From Arcticibacter sp. (GTDB lineage Bacteria; Bacteroidota; Bacteroidia; 2-12-FULL-35-15), in contig JAJNQB010000001.1 in NCBI GenBank assembly GCA_021155045.1, positions 186,001 to 250,000 of the forward strand: DNA of 64,000 bases, read 5' to 3'. This document shows positions 50,517 to 59,911 of this stretch, piece after piece (position 1 is the stretch's first letter; every line of letters begins with the position of its first letter). The notes below the pieces were generated by a model. That model was given only the letters and a program-made list of their open reading frames with translations. It did not search any database and was not told where the DNA came from. The translations under genes and the position numbers were made by a program.

Positions 50517-52661
50517 ATGAAAAAAACAATTTTACTTTTAATTGCTTTTGCAAATAGTGCAATTGCTCAAAATAAAATGCTTACAATGGAAGAAGCTGTT
50601 GTACTGCAAAGAACAACCATGTCTCCTAAAAAAATGCAACAGTTGATGTGGGTGAAAAATGCAGATGCTTATAGCTATGTTGATAAAATAGATGACGAAA
50701 GTGTTTTGATAGTGATGGATGCAAAAACTACCAAAGAAACTACAAGGATTAAATTATCGGATATTGGCTTTTCCATGCAAGAACAGAAATTAAATCCAGT
50801 CGAAAAATTTCCTGCAATTCAATGGTTAAATTCTCAGCAATTTTCATTTGAATCCAATAAAAAATGGTTAAGCTATAATATAAAAACAAAAAAAATAAAA
50901 GTAGAAGCTAATCGTGATATTGATTCCGAAGCTGAAAATAAAGATGTAGCCAATAAAACAAATTATGTTGCTTATACAGTTAAAAATAATTTGTTTGTGT
51001 ATGATGGAAAAGAAACATTAATCGTAACCAATGATAAAGATGAAAACATTGTCAATGGACAGTCTGTTCATCGTGATGAATTTGGAATTCATAATGGTAC
51101 ATTTTGGTCGCCAAACGGAAATTTATTAGCCTTTTACAGAATGGACCAAACCATGGTTACAGATTATCCAATTATTGATTGGACTGTACGTCCTGCAAAA
51201 AATATAAATATTAAATATCCAATGGCTGGAGATAAAAGCCATGAAGTAACAGTTGGTGTTTACAATATAGCTTCAGGAAAAACAATTTTCTTGAAAACGG
51301 GTGAGCCGAAAGAACAATACTTAACCAATATCGCATGGAGTAATGATGAACAATATATTTATATGGCTGTTTTGAATCGTGGGCAAGATCATATGAAATT
51401 GAATAAATACAATGTTGCTACCGGCTTACTTGAAAAAACATTGTTCGAAGAAAAGCATGATAAATATGTTCATCCAATGCACCCGATGGTGTTCTTGCCC
51501 AATGGAAAACAATTCATCTGGCAAAGTGAACGTGATGGATTTAATCATCTTTATTTATACAATGAAGATGGTACCTCGGTAAAACAATTAACAAAGGGCA
51601 ACTGGATTGTTACTGATTTTGCAGGACTAGATTCTAAAGGCACAAAAGCATTTTATACAGCAACAACAGAAAGTGGAACAACACGTAATTTTTATGCTGT
51701 TGAGATTAAATCAGGAAAAACGATTCGAATAACAAAAGGCGAAGGAACACATATCTGTATGTTGAGTTCAAATGGTAATTATGTAATTGATAATTTTCAA
51801 AATTCGACTACACCCAGAAATATTTATATAAATTCTACCAATGGAAAATCATCAAATTTAATTTTTACTGCTCCAAACCCCTTTAAAGATTACAAGTTAG
51901 GAGCAATGACTATTTTTACTTTAAAAAGTGATGCTGGCGATGATTTATATTGTCGCCTGTATAAACCAATTGATTTTGATTCGACAAAAAAATATCCAAC
52001 GATTGTTTATCTATATAATGGACCTGGAGTTCAGTTAATTAATAATACATGGAATGGAGGAGGAGATTTCTGGTTTCAATACATGGCGCAACATGGTTAT
52101 GTAGTTTTTACAATTGATGGAAGAGGAAGTAGTAATAGAGGTTTGGTATTTGAGCAAGCGATATTTCGTCATTTAGGAGTTGTTGAAATGAAAGACCAAA
52201 TGCTTGGAGTAGATTATTTGAAAAAACAAACCTTTGTGGATGCAAGCCGAATGGGTTTATTTGGTTGGAGCTATGGAGGGTTTATGACAACAAGTATAAT
52301 GACTCGCTATCCAGATGTATTTAAAGTAGGTGTGGCAGGCGGACCAGTAATTGATTGGTCGTATTATGAAGTTATGTACACCGAGCGTTATATGGATACA
52401 CCACAAGAAAATCCTGAAGGGTATAAAGAAAGCAGAACGATTGAGTATGTAGATAATTTAAAAGGAAAATTAATGTTGATTCATGGAACACAAGACCCAA
52501 CAGTTGTTTGGCAACATAGTATTCAATATTTAAAAGCTTGTGTAGATAAAAAAAAGCAAGTTGATTATTTTGTTTATCCTGGTCATGAACACAATGTTTT
52601 AGGTAAAGACAGAGAACATCTATATCAAAAAGTAACCGATTATTTTATGCAGAATTTGTAA
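50517..52661 (+). CDS. S9 family dipeptidyl peptidase (DPP-IV-like)
   Basis: A 714-residue exported serine peptidase. A signal peptide (KKTILLLIAFANSAIAQ) precedes a beta-propeller (about 80-460, with ESNKKWLSYNIKTKKIKVEAN and WSPNGNLLAFYRMDQT) and an alpha/beta hydrolase domain (about 470-714). The nucleophile is S585 in GWSYGG, Asp is D660 in HGTQDPTV and the His is H690 or H692 in GHEHNV. YNGPGVQLI provides the usual oxyanion region. It probably cleaves X-Pro dipeptides from peptides in the periplasm or outside. It follows metG by 31 bp; a Glu-Glu motif in the propeller was not certain. Confidence 0.88.
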   Translation: MKKTILLLIAFANSAIAQNKMLTMEEAVVLQRTTMSPKKMQQLMWVKNADAYSYVDKIDDESVLIVMDAKTTKETTRIKLSDIGFSMQEQKLNPVEKFPAIQWLNSQQFSFESNKKWLSYNIKTKKIKVEANRDIDSEAENKDVANKTNYVAYTVKNNLFVYDGKETLIVTNDKDENIVNGQSVHRDEFGIHNGTFWSPNGNLLAFYRMDQTMVTDYPIIDWTVRPAKNINIKYPMAGDKSHEVTVGVYNIASGKTIFLKTGEPKEQYLTNIAWSNDEQYIYMAVLNRGQDHMKLNKYNVATGLLEKTLFEEKHDKYVHPMHPMVFLPNGKQFIWQSERDGFNHLYLYNEDGTSVKQLTKGNWIVTDFAGLDSKGTKAFYTATTESGTTRNFYAVEIKSGKTIRITKGEGTHICMLSSNGNYVIDNFQNSTTPRNIYINSTNGKSSNLIFTAPNPFKDYKLGAMTIFTLKSDAGDDLYCRLYKPIDFDSTKKYPTIVYLYNGPGVQLINNTWNGGGDFWFQYMAQHGYVVFTIDGRGSSNRGLVFEQAIFRHLGVVEMKDQMLGVDYLKKQTFVDASRMGLFGWSYGGFMTTSIMTRYPDVFKVGVAGGPVIDWSYYEVMYTERYMDTPQENPEGYKESRTIEYVDNLKGKLMLIHGTQDPTVVWQHSIQYLKACVDKKKQVDYFVYPGHEHNVLGKDREHLYQKVTDYFMQNL

Positions 52662-52696
52662 AAAATTATTTTTTGGTTTTTATAGCTTGTACGTAG

Positions 52697-52817
52697 TCAG
52701 TTCGAGTGTTTTGCTTTTTTCAGCAAAATGTATCGAGAACTGATTGAAAAGCAAAACATAAAACCCTAACGCACATTCTCGATACATCCCGATTTCATCG
52801 GGATACTCGAATTGACA
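52697..52817. repeat. Single copy of palindromic repeat family A
   Basis: TCAGTTCGAGTGTTTTGCTT through CTCGAATTGACA resembles unit 3 of the block at 45371-45828 and forms a long imperfect hairpin (ATGTATCGAGAA with TTCTCGATACAT, plus an inner CCCGATTTCATCGGG stem). It is followed within the same 330-bp gap by a separate terminator-like stem. The rest of the gap (52818-52991) shows no ORF. Confidence 0.75.
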
Positions 52818-52868
52818 GCCAACTTATTACTTTGTCAAACATTCCATTTTTTGATTGTGTATAGGCCT

Positions 52869-52905
52869 CCCTCTCCTTCGGAGAGGGCTAGGGAGAGGTT
52901 TTTTT
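52869..52905. terminator. Intrinsic terminator-like stem with T run
   Basis: CCCTCTC-CTTCG-GAGAGGG, a stable stem with a UUCG-type loop, is followed by CTAGGGAGAGG and a run of seven T. It resembles a repeated stem commonly seen at the ends of Bacteroidota genes. It lies between converging genes (52661 and 52992) and would terminate the DPP-IV transcript. Confidence 0.6.
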
Positions 52906-52991
52906 CAAACTCAGATTCCCTTTTATTCTACTTCTTTACCAATAGGTAAAATGGTTACCAATAGAAATTTTTCGATAGTAATTGGTGTTTT

Positions 52992-55172
52992 TTACCTCAC
53001 CAAGGTTACACTTCCAATATACTGATGAACATTATTTAAAACATCATCGCGGAAATCAATTTTGTAAACAAACACATCGTTGGTACATAAACGCCCTTTG
53101 AAATATCCATTCCAACCTTCGTTCATATCATGTGTTTCAAATATTTTTTCGCCCCAACGGTCGAAGATTAAAAAATTATAATCATGAACACCTAATACTA
53201 CAGGTTTAAAAATATCATTCAAGCCATTATTGTTTGGTGTAAAAGCATTTGGTATCCAAAATAAAAATTCAGGACGAATTATTATAGTTGAATAAGCAGT
53301 ATCCTTGCAACCATTTGCATTCACAACTACTTGCATCAAAGTATATGTTCCTGGTTTTGCATAATGATGTATGGTATCGCAATTGGTACTCATACTACCA
53401 TCTCCCCAATACATATCACAATCAATACTTCCAATACTTTGATCGAATGTGCTAACATTAGGATAAAAAATAGAGGTGTCTTTTGGTGTTACATAAAACC
53501 CTGCAACAGGTGATGGATACACTGCAATAGGTGATGGCAATGCAAATGTATCTTTGCAACCATTTGTTGTAGTAATAATTAAAGAAGAATTATAGCTCCC
53601 AATTGCTGGGTAAGAATGATTTGGATTCTGTTCTGATGAAGTAGTACCATCTCCAAAAAACCATTGATAAGTTAGCGGACCATTGGTAGTAAAAGAGCTA
53701 TCAATAAATTGAACAGGTTGTAAGTCGCAGGCAATGGCTGTTTGTAAACCATATAGCGCATCTGGTTTTGGATATACATTTACATTGTGTGTAACACTTC
53801 TTGTACAACCATTCTCTTGGATGGTTAATGTAACGGGATAAGTTCCGGGTGCATTGTAAACTACGTCTGTAGGATTTTGAGAATTACTTGTGCTTGGCGT
53901 AGCATTTGCACCAAAGTTCCAATTAAAAGTTCCATTGCCCATAAATGCACCTGCTGCTGAAAAATTAAAACTGTTTTCATAAATACATTTGCCAGGTGGT
54001 ATTGCAAAATTTGGATTAAGTAAAGGATAAACATAAAATGTACTCCAATTGGTATCAGCACACAATGTTCCTGGGTTGATGATTAACGTAACGGTATAAG
54101 TTCCAGAATCTGCATAAGTCCATGATGCTGTTTGATTAGAAGAAACATCTGCTGTTGTAGTTGGATCACCAAAATTCCATGAATAAGAAAAAGCATTGAT
54201 ACTATTTTCTGTAAAAGCAACGGTGTATCCATTGCAAAATAATGTTTGTGTAGGAATGGAGGCAACAGGTAATCCTGGACAATTAACAACATTAAATTGA
54301 AAATCTCTTTTGTTGGTGCTTATCAAAACACCATTTCTGTATTCTCTTACACATACGCCCACAACCCATTGCCCAACCATATTTGGTGTTCCTGTCATCA
54401 TTCCGGTAACAGGATTTACTGCAATAGCAGGAGAAGCACTCATTGGATAACTTGCATTGTATGGAGCTTGCCAAGGAATAAATGAAATGGGAGGAGGAGG
54501 AGGAGTTACAGAGCATCCTGCACTCGTATTTGTTTGTGGACCAACAATAGGGCAACTTGCATCCAGACCTGTAAATGGATCGCATAATTCATAATATAAT
54601 GAGTCTCCATCAGGGTCGTTAGCACTGTGATCAAAATTTAAGGGAACACCTGAACATAAAAATATGGGAGGAAAATTATTATAACGTGGGCTATTGTTGC
54701 AAGCCAATGCTCCTGTTCCAGGGATGTGTGCCATGTAAGTAGAACCAACGGCACCTGGATTTACAATATTTAAAATAGTATTGTTTCTGCAACAGCGTTG
54801 ATACGTTATATCATAACCACCAGCAATAGGAGGTAAGTTAACAGTAGTTGTATAAATTGCTTCTTCCACACAAATATTTGTTGGAGGTGTAAAGCAAGGG
54901 TTGTTGATGGTTACAGGCAATTGTATCGAACCTGGAAAAGGTATTTGAACCTCCGTAATTAATACGCCACTACTATTAAAAAAATAAATACTTGCAGGAT
55001 CATCATAAGGAGCTTGCCCATTAAAACAATCGCGATAAATTTTAAGTGTGATTTTATAATTGTTTCCTCCAAGGCAGTCATAATAAATTTCGCCACCTAC
55101 AATGTGGGTGGCAAAATTACTTAGACTTGTTAGTGCTAAAAAAAATAATATCAGTAGTTTTTTTTTGAGCAT
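52992..55172 (-). CDS. Large PKD-domain surface protein with gliding-motility-type (T9SS type B) C-terminus
   Basis: A 726-residue exported protein. A signal peptide (1-about 20) precedes an N-terminal domain rich in Cys (THIVGGEIYYDCLGGNNYKITLKIYRDCFNG), then at least three PKD-like modules (SYSWNFGDPTT, GTFNWNFGANATPS, TYQWFFGDGTTSSEQNPNHSY) and the type B C-terminal domain (about 640-726: WIPNAFTPNNNGLNDIFKP, IFDRWGEKIFETHDMNEGWNGYFKG). This ending sends it through type IX secretion to the cell surface. Last gene of a three-gene minus-strand operon. Substrate or partner unknown. Confidence 0.88.
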   Translation of the reverse strand: MLKKKLLILFFLALTSLSNFATHIVGGEIYYDCLGGNNYKITLKIYRDCFNGQAPYDDPASIYFFNSSGVLITEVQIPFPGSIQLPVTINNPCFTPPTNICVEEAIYTTTVNLPPIAGGYDITYQRCCRNNTILNIVNPGAVGSTYMAHIPGTGALACNNSPRYNNFPPIFLCSGVPLNFDHSANDPDGDSLYYELCDPFTGLDASCPIVGPQTNTSAGCSVTPPPPPISFIPWQAPYNASYPMSASPAIAVNPVTGMMTGTPNMVGQWVVGVCVREYRNGVLISTNKRDFQFNVVNCPGLPVASIPTQTLFCNGYTVAFTENSINAFSYSWNFGDPTTTADVSSNQTASWTYADSGTYTVTLIINPGTLCADTNWSTFYVYPLLNPNFAIPPGKCIYENSFNFSAAGAFMGNGTFNWNFGANATPSTSNSQNPTDVVYNAPGTYPVTLTIQENGCTRSVTHNVNVYPKPDALYGLQTAIACDLQPVQFIDSSFTTNGPLTYQWFFGDGTTSSEQNPNHSYPAIGSYNSSLIITTTNGCKDTFALPSPIAVYPSPVAGFYVTPKDTSIFYPNVSTFDQSIGSIDCDMYWGDGSMSTNCDTIHHYAKPGTYTLMQVVVNANGCKDTAYSTIIIRPEFLFWIPNAFTPNNNGLNDIFKPVVLGVHDYNFLIFDRWGEKIFETHDMNEGWNGYFKGRLCTNDVFVYKIDFRDDVLNNVHQYIGSVTLVR

Positions 55173-55208
55173 TTTATTTTAATTCAAAACAAGAAAAATA
55201 TCTTTCAA

Positions 55209-57242
55209 TTATTTTAATCGAGCAATTTGAAAAAATCCTGCAAACACTTTTGTTTTATCTTCTGTTGTTTCTTTAAATGCAGCAGATACCGTTGATTGCG
55301 GATTTACTTTTGCCATAACCAATCCAGAAGGAGGAACAGTTAAAACATAATAATATGTCCCATCACTATACTTTTTTCCGCTCCAATCATTTTTATAGTC
55401 ACTTGTTTCATAAATTTTATTTCCCCAACGGTTATAAATGCTTAATTTACTTCCTGGAAATTTATCAAGGTTGGCAACATAAAACATATCATTCATTGCT
55501 GGTCCACTACCATCAGGAGTAATAATGTTTGGAATATTTAATGCACAACTTCCTTCTACAGCAACATTTATTTGATCAAATTGTGTATTGCCACAAACAT
55601 CTGTAACGGTGATTTGATAGCTACCATTGTTGTTCACCCACAATTGTGTTGATGAGCTAAACGGACTTATTAACGTGTCAGAGCCAAAAATAACAGACCA
55701 GTTGTAAACATAAGGTGTTCCGCCACCAGAAACTTGCGCCATCAAAAATGCTAAATCGCCAGGGCAAACTAAAATATCATCACCAGCAAAAACTGTTAAA
55801 GGAGCAAATGTTGCAACTGTTACTGTTGCGCTATCTATAATTTGTGGAGTAGGGTCGGGGCTTCCCGTACAAGCATCGTTGACCGTGACCACAAAAGTTG
55901 TAGTACTTGTAACATTTACTGTAGGATCAGCAACGGGAGCTGCGCCTCCCGTCCATGAATACGTATAAGGCTCTACACCGCCTGTTACTGTTGTGTTTAA
56001 AACAACTGTTCCTCCGCTGTTACAAAGAGTAGTATCACTAACTGTTAAAGTCATCGGTTGGTATTCGTTCAAATAAATAACTGCACTTGCAACAGATTGA
56101 ACACAAACAGAAGCTCCTGTTTGAGAAATTTGAAGAGTTATAGTATCAAGTCCTTCTGTTACACCATCAGCAACAGCATCGATGCAATACACAATTGTAT
56201 CTTGCCCAACAGCAAAAATTAATTGAGAAGGAATTGGAACACCAACTACTCCTGTATTATAATCAACACCATTTGTTGCAGAACCGCCAATCGTAACATT
56301 TACTGTATCTGTTTGAGAAAGGTTGGATGTACGAACAAAATAAATACAAGCTTGCCCACATCCTTCATACAATGTAGAATCGTTTGTTCCTCCATAACTT
56401 ATTTCAGGAATGATTTGTACCCCAACGGCAGAAAAACTTCCTGCTTCCAAAAACACGCCAGAATCCCAAGCGCCATCACCTGCATCGGCAATCGCAATTT
56501 TTATATGATAAGTTTGTCCGCATGTTACAGGAGCAATGGCTGTTAAAGGAACAGTAAAGCCATCGTATTGTACAGAGTTTAAAGTATTATTTACATATAA
56601 ACTTGAATAAGCTAAACTTGTACAAGTTCCACCGCCACTGCTTGCCCCAGCAACGCCAGGGTTTACAGTATTAATAGCAACAGGAAGTGAAGTGCCAGGA
56701 ATCTGTGCAATATTTAAGTTGGTATAACTTCCGCCAGCAGGATTTGGTCCACTGATAAAAAATCCAAATACATCATTAAAATTAGAACAAACAAATTCAG
56801 GATATTCTTCTGACGCAAATACATAACGGAATTTTAAAGTATCTGCCATAGGTATAAAATCGAATTCTAAAACTGCACCATCGTATAATGTTGTTGTTGC
56901 AATTGAATTTAATTGAGGGTCATTTTCGACAGCACCCGTTCCTCCCATACCAGCAGAACTGCTGTTGTTTGGTCCTGGAGCAACAGATGCATCACCTGTT
57001 GTTAAAAGTACACCAGAAGTAAATCCAATATTTGAAGCTGTTCCGTTAAATTCTGAACGTTGTGTTGCAGTACCACTAAATGTAACTCCAGAAGCAGTAA
57101 CACCAGAACCCAATAATACATTTTGCACTAATTGAGTTGGTGTAAAACCTGTATTTACAGTTAATTGAGCACTTGCTGCATTTGAAATTAAAATTGCAGA
57201 AACTGCTACGCATGTTTTTGAGATGAGATTTTTAATAGTCAT
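55209..57242 (-). CDS. Choice-of-anchor L domain protein with T9SS type B C-terminus (paralogue 1)
   Basis: A 677-residue exported protein. A signal peptide (about 1-25) precedes the choice-of-anchor L domain (about 28-275: TPTQLVQNVLLGSGVTASGV, YDGAVLEFDFIPMADTLKFRYVFASEEYPEFV, GFFISGPNPAG, CGQTYHIKIAIADAGDGAWDSGVFLEAGSF). It is followed by Calx-beta-like repeats (TVNVTIGGSATNGVDYNTG) and Ig-like segments, then a type B sorting domain (about 575-677, NIPNIITPDGSGPAMNDMFYV, IYNRWGNKIYETSDYKNDWSG). Very similar in design to the next gene upstream. Surface adhesion or glycan interaction is a guess; the family has no proven role. Confidence 0.88.
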   Translation of the reverse strand: MTIKNLISKTCVAVSAILISNAASAQLTVNTGFTPTQLVQNVLLGSGVTASGVTFSGTATQRSEFNGTASNIGFTSGVLLTTGDASVAPGPNNSSSAGMGGTGAVENDPQLNSIATTTLYDGAVLEFDFIPMADTLKFRYVFASEEYPEFVCSNFNDVFGFFISGPNPAGGSYTNLNIAQIPGTSLPVAINTVNPGVAGASSGGGTCTSLAYSSLYVNNTLNSVQYDGFTVPLTAIAPVTCGQTYHIKIAIADAGDGAWDSGVFLEAGSFSAVGVQIIPEISYGGTNDSTLYEGCGQACIYFVRTSNLSQTDTVNVTIGGSATNGVDYNTGVVGVPIPSQLIFAVGQDTIVYCIDAVADGVTEGLDTITLQISQTGASVCVQSVASAVIYLNEYQPMTLTVSDTTLCNSGGTVVLNTTVTGGVEPYTYSWTGGAAPVADPTVNVTSTTTFVVTVNDACTGSPDPTPQIIDSATVTVATFAPLTVFAGDDILVCPGDLAFLMAQVSGGGTPYVYNWSVIFGSDTLISPFSSSTQLWVNNNGSYQITVTDVCGNTQFDQINVAVEGSCALNIPNIITPDGSGPAMNDMFYVANLDKFPGSKLSIYNRWGNKIYETSDYKNDWSGKKYSDGTYYYVLTVPPSGLVMAKVNPQSTVSAAFKETTEDKTKVFAGFFQIARLK

Positions 57243-57254
57243 TTTTTATAGTTT

Positions 57255-59417
57255 TTAACGAATTAAATTAACCATTCCGATTCGTTGAACAGGGTCAACT
57301 CTTGAGCCTGCAACATTAAATTTTACAACATATACACCTGCCGGACATTTATTGCCCTTATAAGTTCCATCCCAACCAGTATATAAATCTGATGTTTCAA
57401 AAAGGCGTTCACCCCAACGATCAAATATTTGCATGTGGTAAGAAGATATTCCAACGCCATATCCCATAAAATAATCATTTGTTCCATTACTGTTTGGAGT
57501 AAATGCATTCGGGAAATAGAAATAAAAATCTGGAGTTACTATAATTGTTTGATAAGTAGTATCAGGGCAACCGTTTGCATTGGTTGAAATTAACATCACA
57601 GTATATGTTCCATCATTGATGTAATAATGCGTTGGATTTGTTGCAGTAGAAGTTCCATCCTGTGAGCCATCACCAAAATCCCAGAAATAAGAAACACCGC
57701 CAGAAGATAAATTATTGAATTGTACTGTTTGATTGGTAGTAAATGAATAATTATAATTTGCATCAATTGGGTAAACTGTAATCATAGCGCTATCGGAAAT
57801 ACTCAATGAACAGGCATCTGTAACTGTAAGTACATAATTTGTACTAGCAATAGGTGTTACAAAAGCATTGTCGATTGCTGAAATATTTGGCGACCAAGAA
57901 TAAATATAATCGGGGCGACCATTTGTAACATTTGCATCAAGTAAAACATTTTGTCCGCCACAAATACTCGTATCATTATTAAATGTCATTTGCAAAGGCA
58001 CATAAGGTGTTATGTTCACAAGGATACTATCGGTTGCTGTATTACCACAGCTATCGCTAACAGTAACATAATACGTTGTGCTTGCAGTTGGATTTACAAT
58101 GGCACTATTTGTTGTGCTAGTTGTGTTTGTCCAAGAATAAGTATAGCCGCCAATAACCACACCACCAGTTGTTACGGCTGTAAGTGGTAAATTCATAAAG
58201 GGGCAATACAAAGCAGTATCGTTGTTTAAATTAATTGTAAGCGGAGGTGTATTGATAATGTAAACATTAACTCTTGCCGTATCATTGCTATTTCCACAAG
58301 GAGAAGTATTATAAACTTTTAGTTGAACAGTTTCTGTAGGTTCTGCTATTGCATCAGGTAAAGAATTAATTGTAACACTTGTATATTGTTGTCCAACAGC
58401 AAATGTAACATTGTTAGATATGGTGCTATAATCAACACCGTTTGTTGCTGTTCCACCAATGATGTAATACATAGTATCTGCCATTGAAAGGTGAGACGTG
58501 CCTCTATCAAAATTTATTGTTGCAGCTCCACAACCTTCATAAATAGTGCTATCGTTATTGCCTGGGTTTCCAGCAAAGTTGGTGTTGGTAGATAAAAATA
58601 CATTTCCAGTACTTGCAAAACTTCCCGCTTCTAAAAATACACCAGAATCAATAATAGCATCACCACCATCGGCAATTGCAATTTTAATGTGATAGTTTTG
58701 CCCGCATTGCACAGCACTTGTTGCAGTTAACACAACAGTAAAACCATCGTACTGAACACTTGCGCCAGGAGGAGTTTCGTTATCAAAATAATATTGTCCG
58801 TTATTGTTTAAGTTTAAGTTAAACATGGTAACCGGTAAAGTTGTACCAGGAACCAAAGCAATATTTTTTGCATTGTTTGAAAACGGACCAGAAATTCCGG
58901 GACCACTAATAAAAAATCCAAAACCATCATTTATTCCTCCTGGGGTGGTACTTACAAATTCCATGTATTCATCCGAACCAAAAACATAACGAAATTTTAC
59001 GGTATCCGAAGTTGGTGTAAAATCAAATTCAAGAATAGTAGCATCATAGCTAACTGTTGGCGACATAATTAAATTTAAATCCGGGTCGCCAGCAGTATTA
59101 AAAGGAGTAGAAATCCCTGTTTGATTATTTGGACCAATAGCATTTGCAATGTTTCCGCATGACAATAAAACCCCAGAAGCTAAACCAATATTAGAGCTAG
59201 CCCCATTGAATGTTCCTCTTGATTGATTGTTTCCTGTGAAGCTGATATTTGTTGCTGTAATGCCACTGCCTAATAAAACATTTTGTACCAACTGTGTTGG
59301 AGTCATTACGGTACTAGTAGTTAATTGCGCTTTTGAGTTCAATACAAACAAAAGGCAAATTGATAGCAAAGTAGCGTTAATAAAGGATTTAGAAAGATTG
59401 TATGATTTGAAATTCAT
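57255..59417 (-). CDS. Choice-of-anchor L domain protein with PKD and T9SS type B C-terminus (paralogue 2)
   Basis: A 720-residue exported protein and first gene of the operon. After a signal peptide (SFINATLLSICLLFVLNSKAQ) it has a choice-of-anchor L domain (TPTQLVQNVLLGSGITATNI, ATILEFDFTPTSDTVKFRYVFGSDEYMEFV, CGQNYHIKIAIADGGDAIIDSGVFLEAGSF), a Calx-beta-like part (GGTATNGVDYSTISNNVTFAVGQ), two Ig-like repeats, a PKD module (YFWDFGDGSQDGTSTATNPTHYY) and a type B end (YFPNAFTPNSNGTNDYFMG, IFDRWGERLFETSDLYTGWDG). The frame opens at TTG 59438; ATG 59417 is chosen. Confidence 0.88.
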   Translation of the reverse strand: MNFKSYNLSKSFINATLLSICLLFVLNSKAQLTTSTVMTPTQLVQNVLLGSGITATNISFTGNNQSRGTFNGASSNIGLASGVLLSCGNIANAIGPNNQTGISTPFNTAGDPDLNLIMSPTVSYDATILEFDFTPTSDTVKFRYVFGSDEYMEFVSTTPGGINDGFGFFISGPGISGPFSNNAKNIALVPGTTLPVTMFNLNLNNNGQYYFDNETPPGASVQYDGFTVVLTATSAVQCGQNYHIKIAIADGGDAIIDSGVFLEAGSFASTGNVFLSTNTNFAGNPGNNDSTIYEGCGAATINFDRGTSHLSMADTMYYIIGGTATNGVDYSTISNNVTFAVGQQYTSVTINSLPDAIAEPTETVQLKVYNTSPCGNSNDTARVNVYIINTPPLTINLNNDTALYCPFMNLPLTAVTTGGVVIGGYTYSWTNTTSTTNSAIVNPTASTTYYVTVSDSCGNTATDSILVNITPYVPLQMTFNNDTSICGGQNVLLDANVTNGRPDYIYSWSPNISAIDNAFVTPIASTNYVLTVTDACSLSISDSAMITVYPIDANYNYSFTTNQTVQFNNLSSGGVSYFWDFGDGSQDGTSTATNPTHYYINDGTYTVMLISTNANGCPDTTYQTIIVTPDFYFYFPNAFTPNSNGTNDYFMGYGVGISSYHMQIFDRWGERLFETSDLYTGWDGTYKGNKCPAGVYVVKFNVAGSRVDPVQRIGMVNLIR

Positions 59418-59435
59418 TTTATGACTTTTAACAAG

Positions 59436-59467
59436 CAAATATACCTAAAAAAGGGGCTTTTTTTCAA
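59436..59467 (-). promoter_or_regulatory. Promoter (TTG-N21-TATATTTG) of the surface-protein operon
   Basis: On the minus strand TTG (59467-59465) is followed after 21 bp by TATATTTG (59443-59436), matching the Bacteroidota TTG/TAnnTTTG pattern, 18 bp ahead of the ATG at 59417. It is the best two-part promoter match I found in the window. Confidence 0.55.
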
Positions 59468-59911
59468 TTTCGACTAATAATTTTATGAGTTCATCGAATA
59501 AAAATTGGAATTTATCTCCTTTGCCTACAGCTTCTCAGCTTTAAGATGCAAAATGCTGTAAAAAAGTTGCTTGAAACCTAAAATTAAACCGCAATTAGAC
59601 AGTAGAAAGCTTTGAAAAAGCTGTACTATCTGTCTTAATGCTGATTATACCAATTATAAAAAAGGTTTATATTACTTTATAATCGGTTAGGATTGTTTTT
59701 TTATCAAAAAATTGAAAATCCTTACAAACACTTAATCGTAGGTGGGTCAAATAATGAACTGCCTATTTAGGGTTAAACCAATACTTAGTAAAAAACAGTC
59801 AAAAAACTATTTCTTGCTTAGTATCGGTATTAAAATGGGATTGGATAGTTAAAAAGCAAATGTGAGTTCAAAAGTGTTGGCATTCATAGCTGTGTCCTTT
59901 CCGTTTGCATT
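59439..59911. other. 473-bp intergenic region with two imperfect hairpins
   Basis: Apart from the promoter at its left edge I see no ORF of useful length. There are two imperfect inverted repeats: 59597-59635 (AGACAGTAGAAAGCTTT with AAAGCTGTACTATCTGTCT) and 59776-59831 (AACCAATACTTAGTAA with TTGCTTAGTATCGGTAT). Either may end the efflux transcript that runs in from the right. No tRNA or insertion-sequence end was recognised. Confidence 0.4.

Noticed and set aside
53331..59424. Several 60-107-codon ORFs on the plus strand opposite the large surface-protein genes
   Set aside because: They are Cys- and Ile-rich antisense shadows of Thr/Gly-rich repeats, overlap clear genes fully and show no family motifs.
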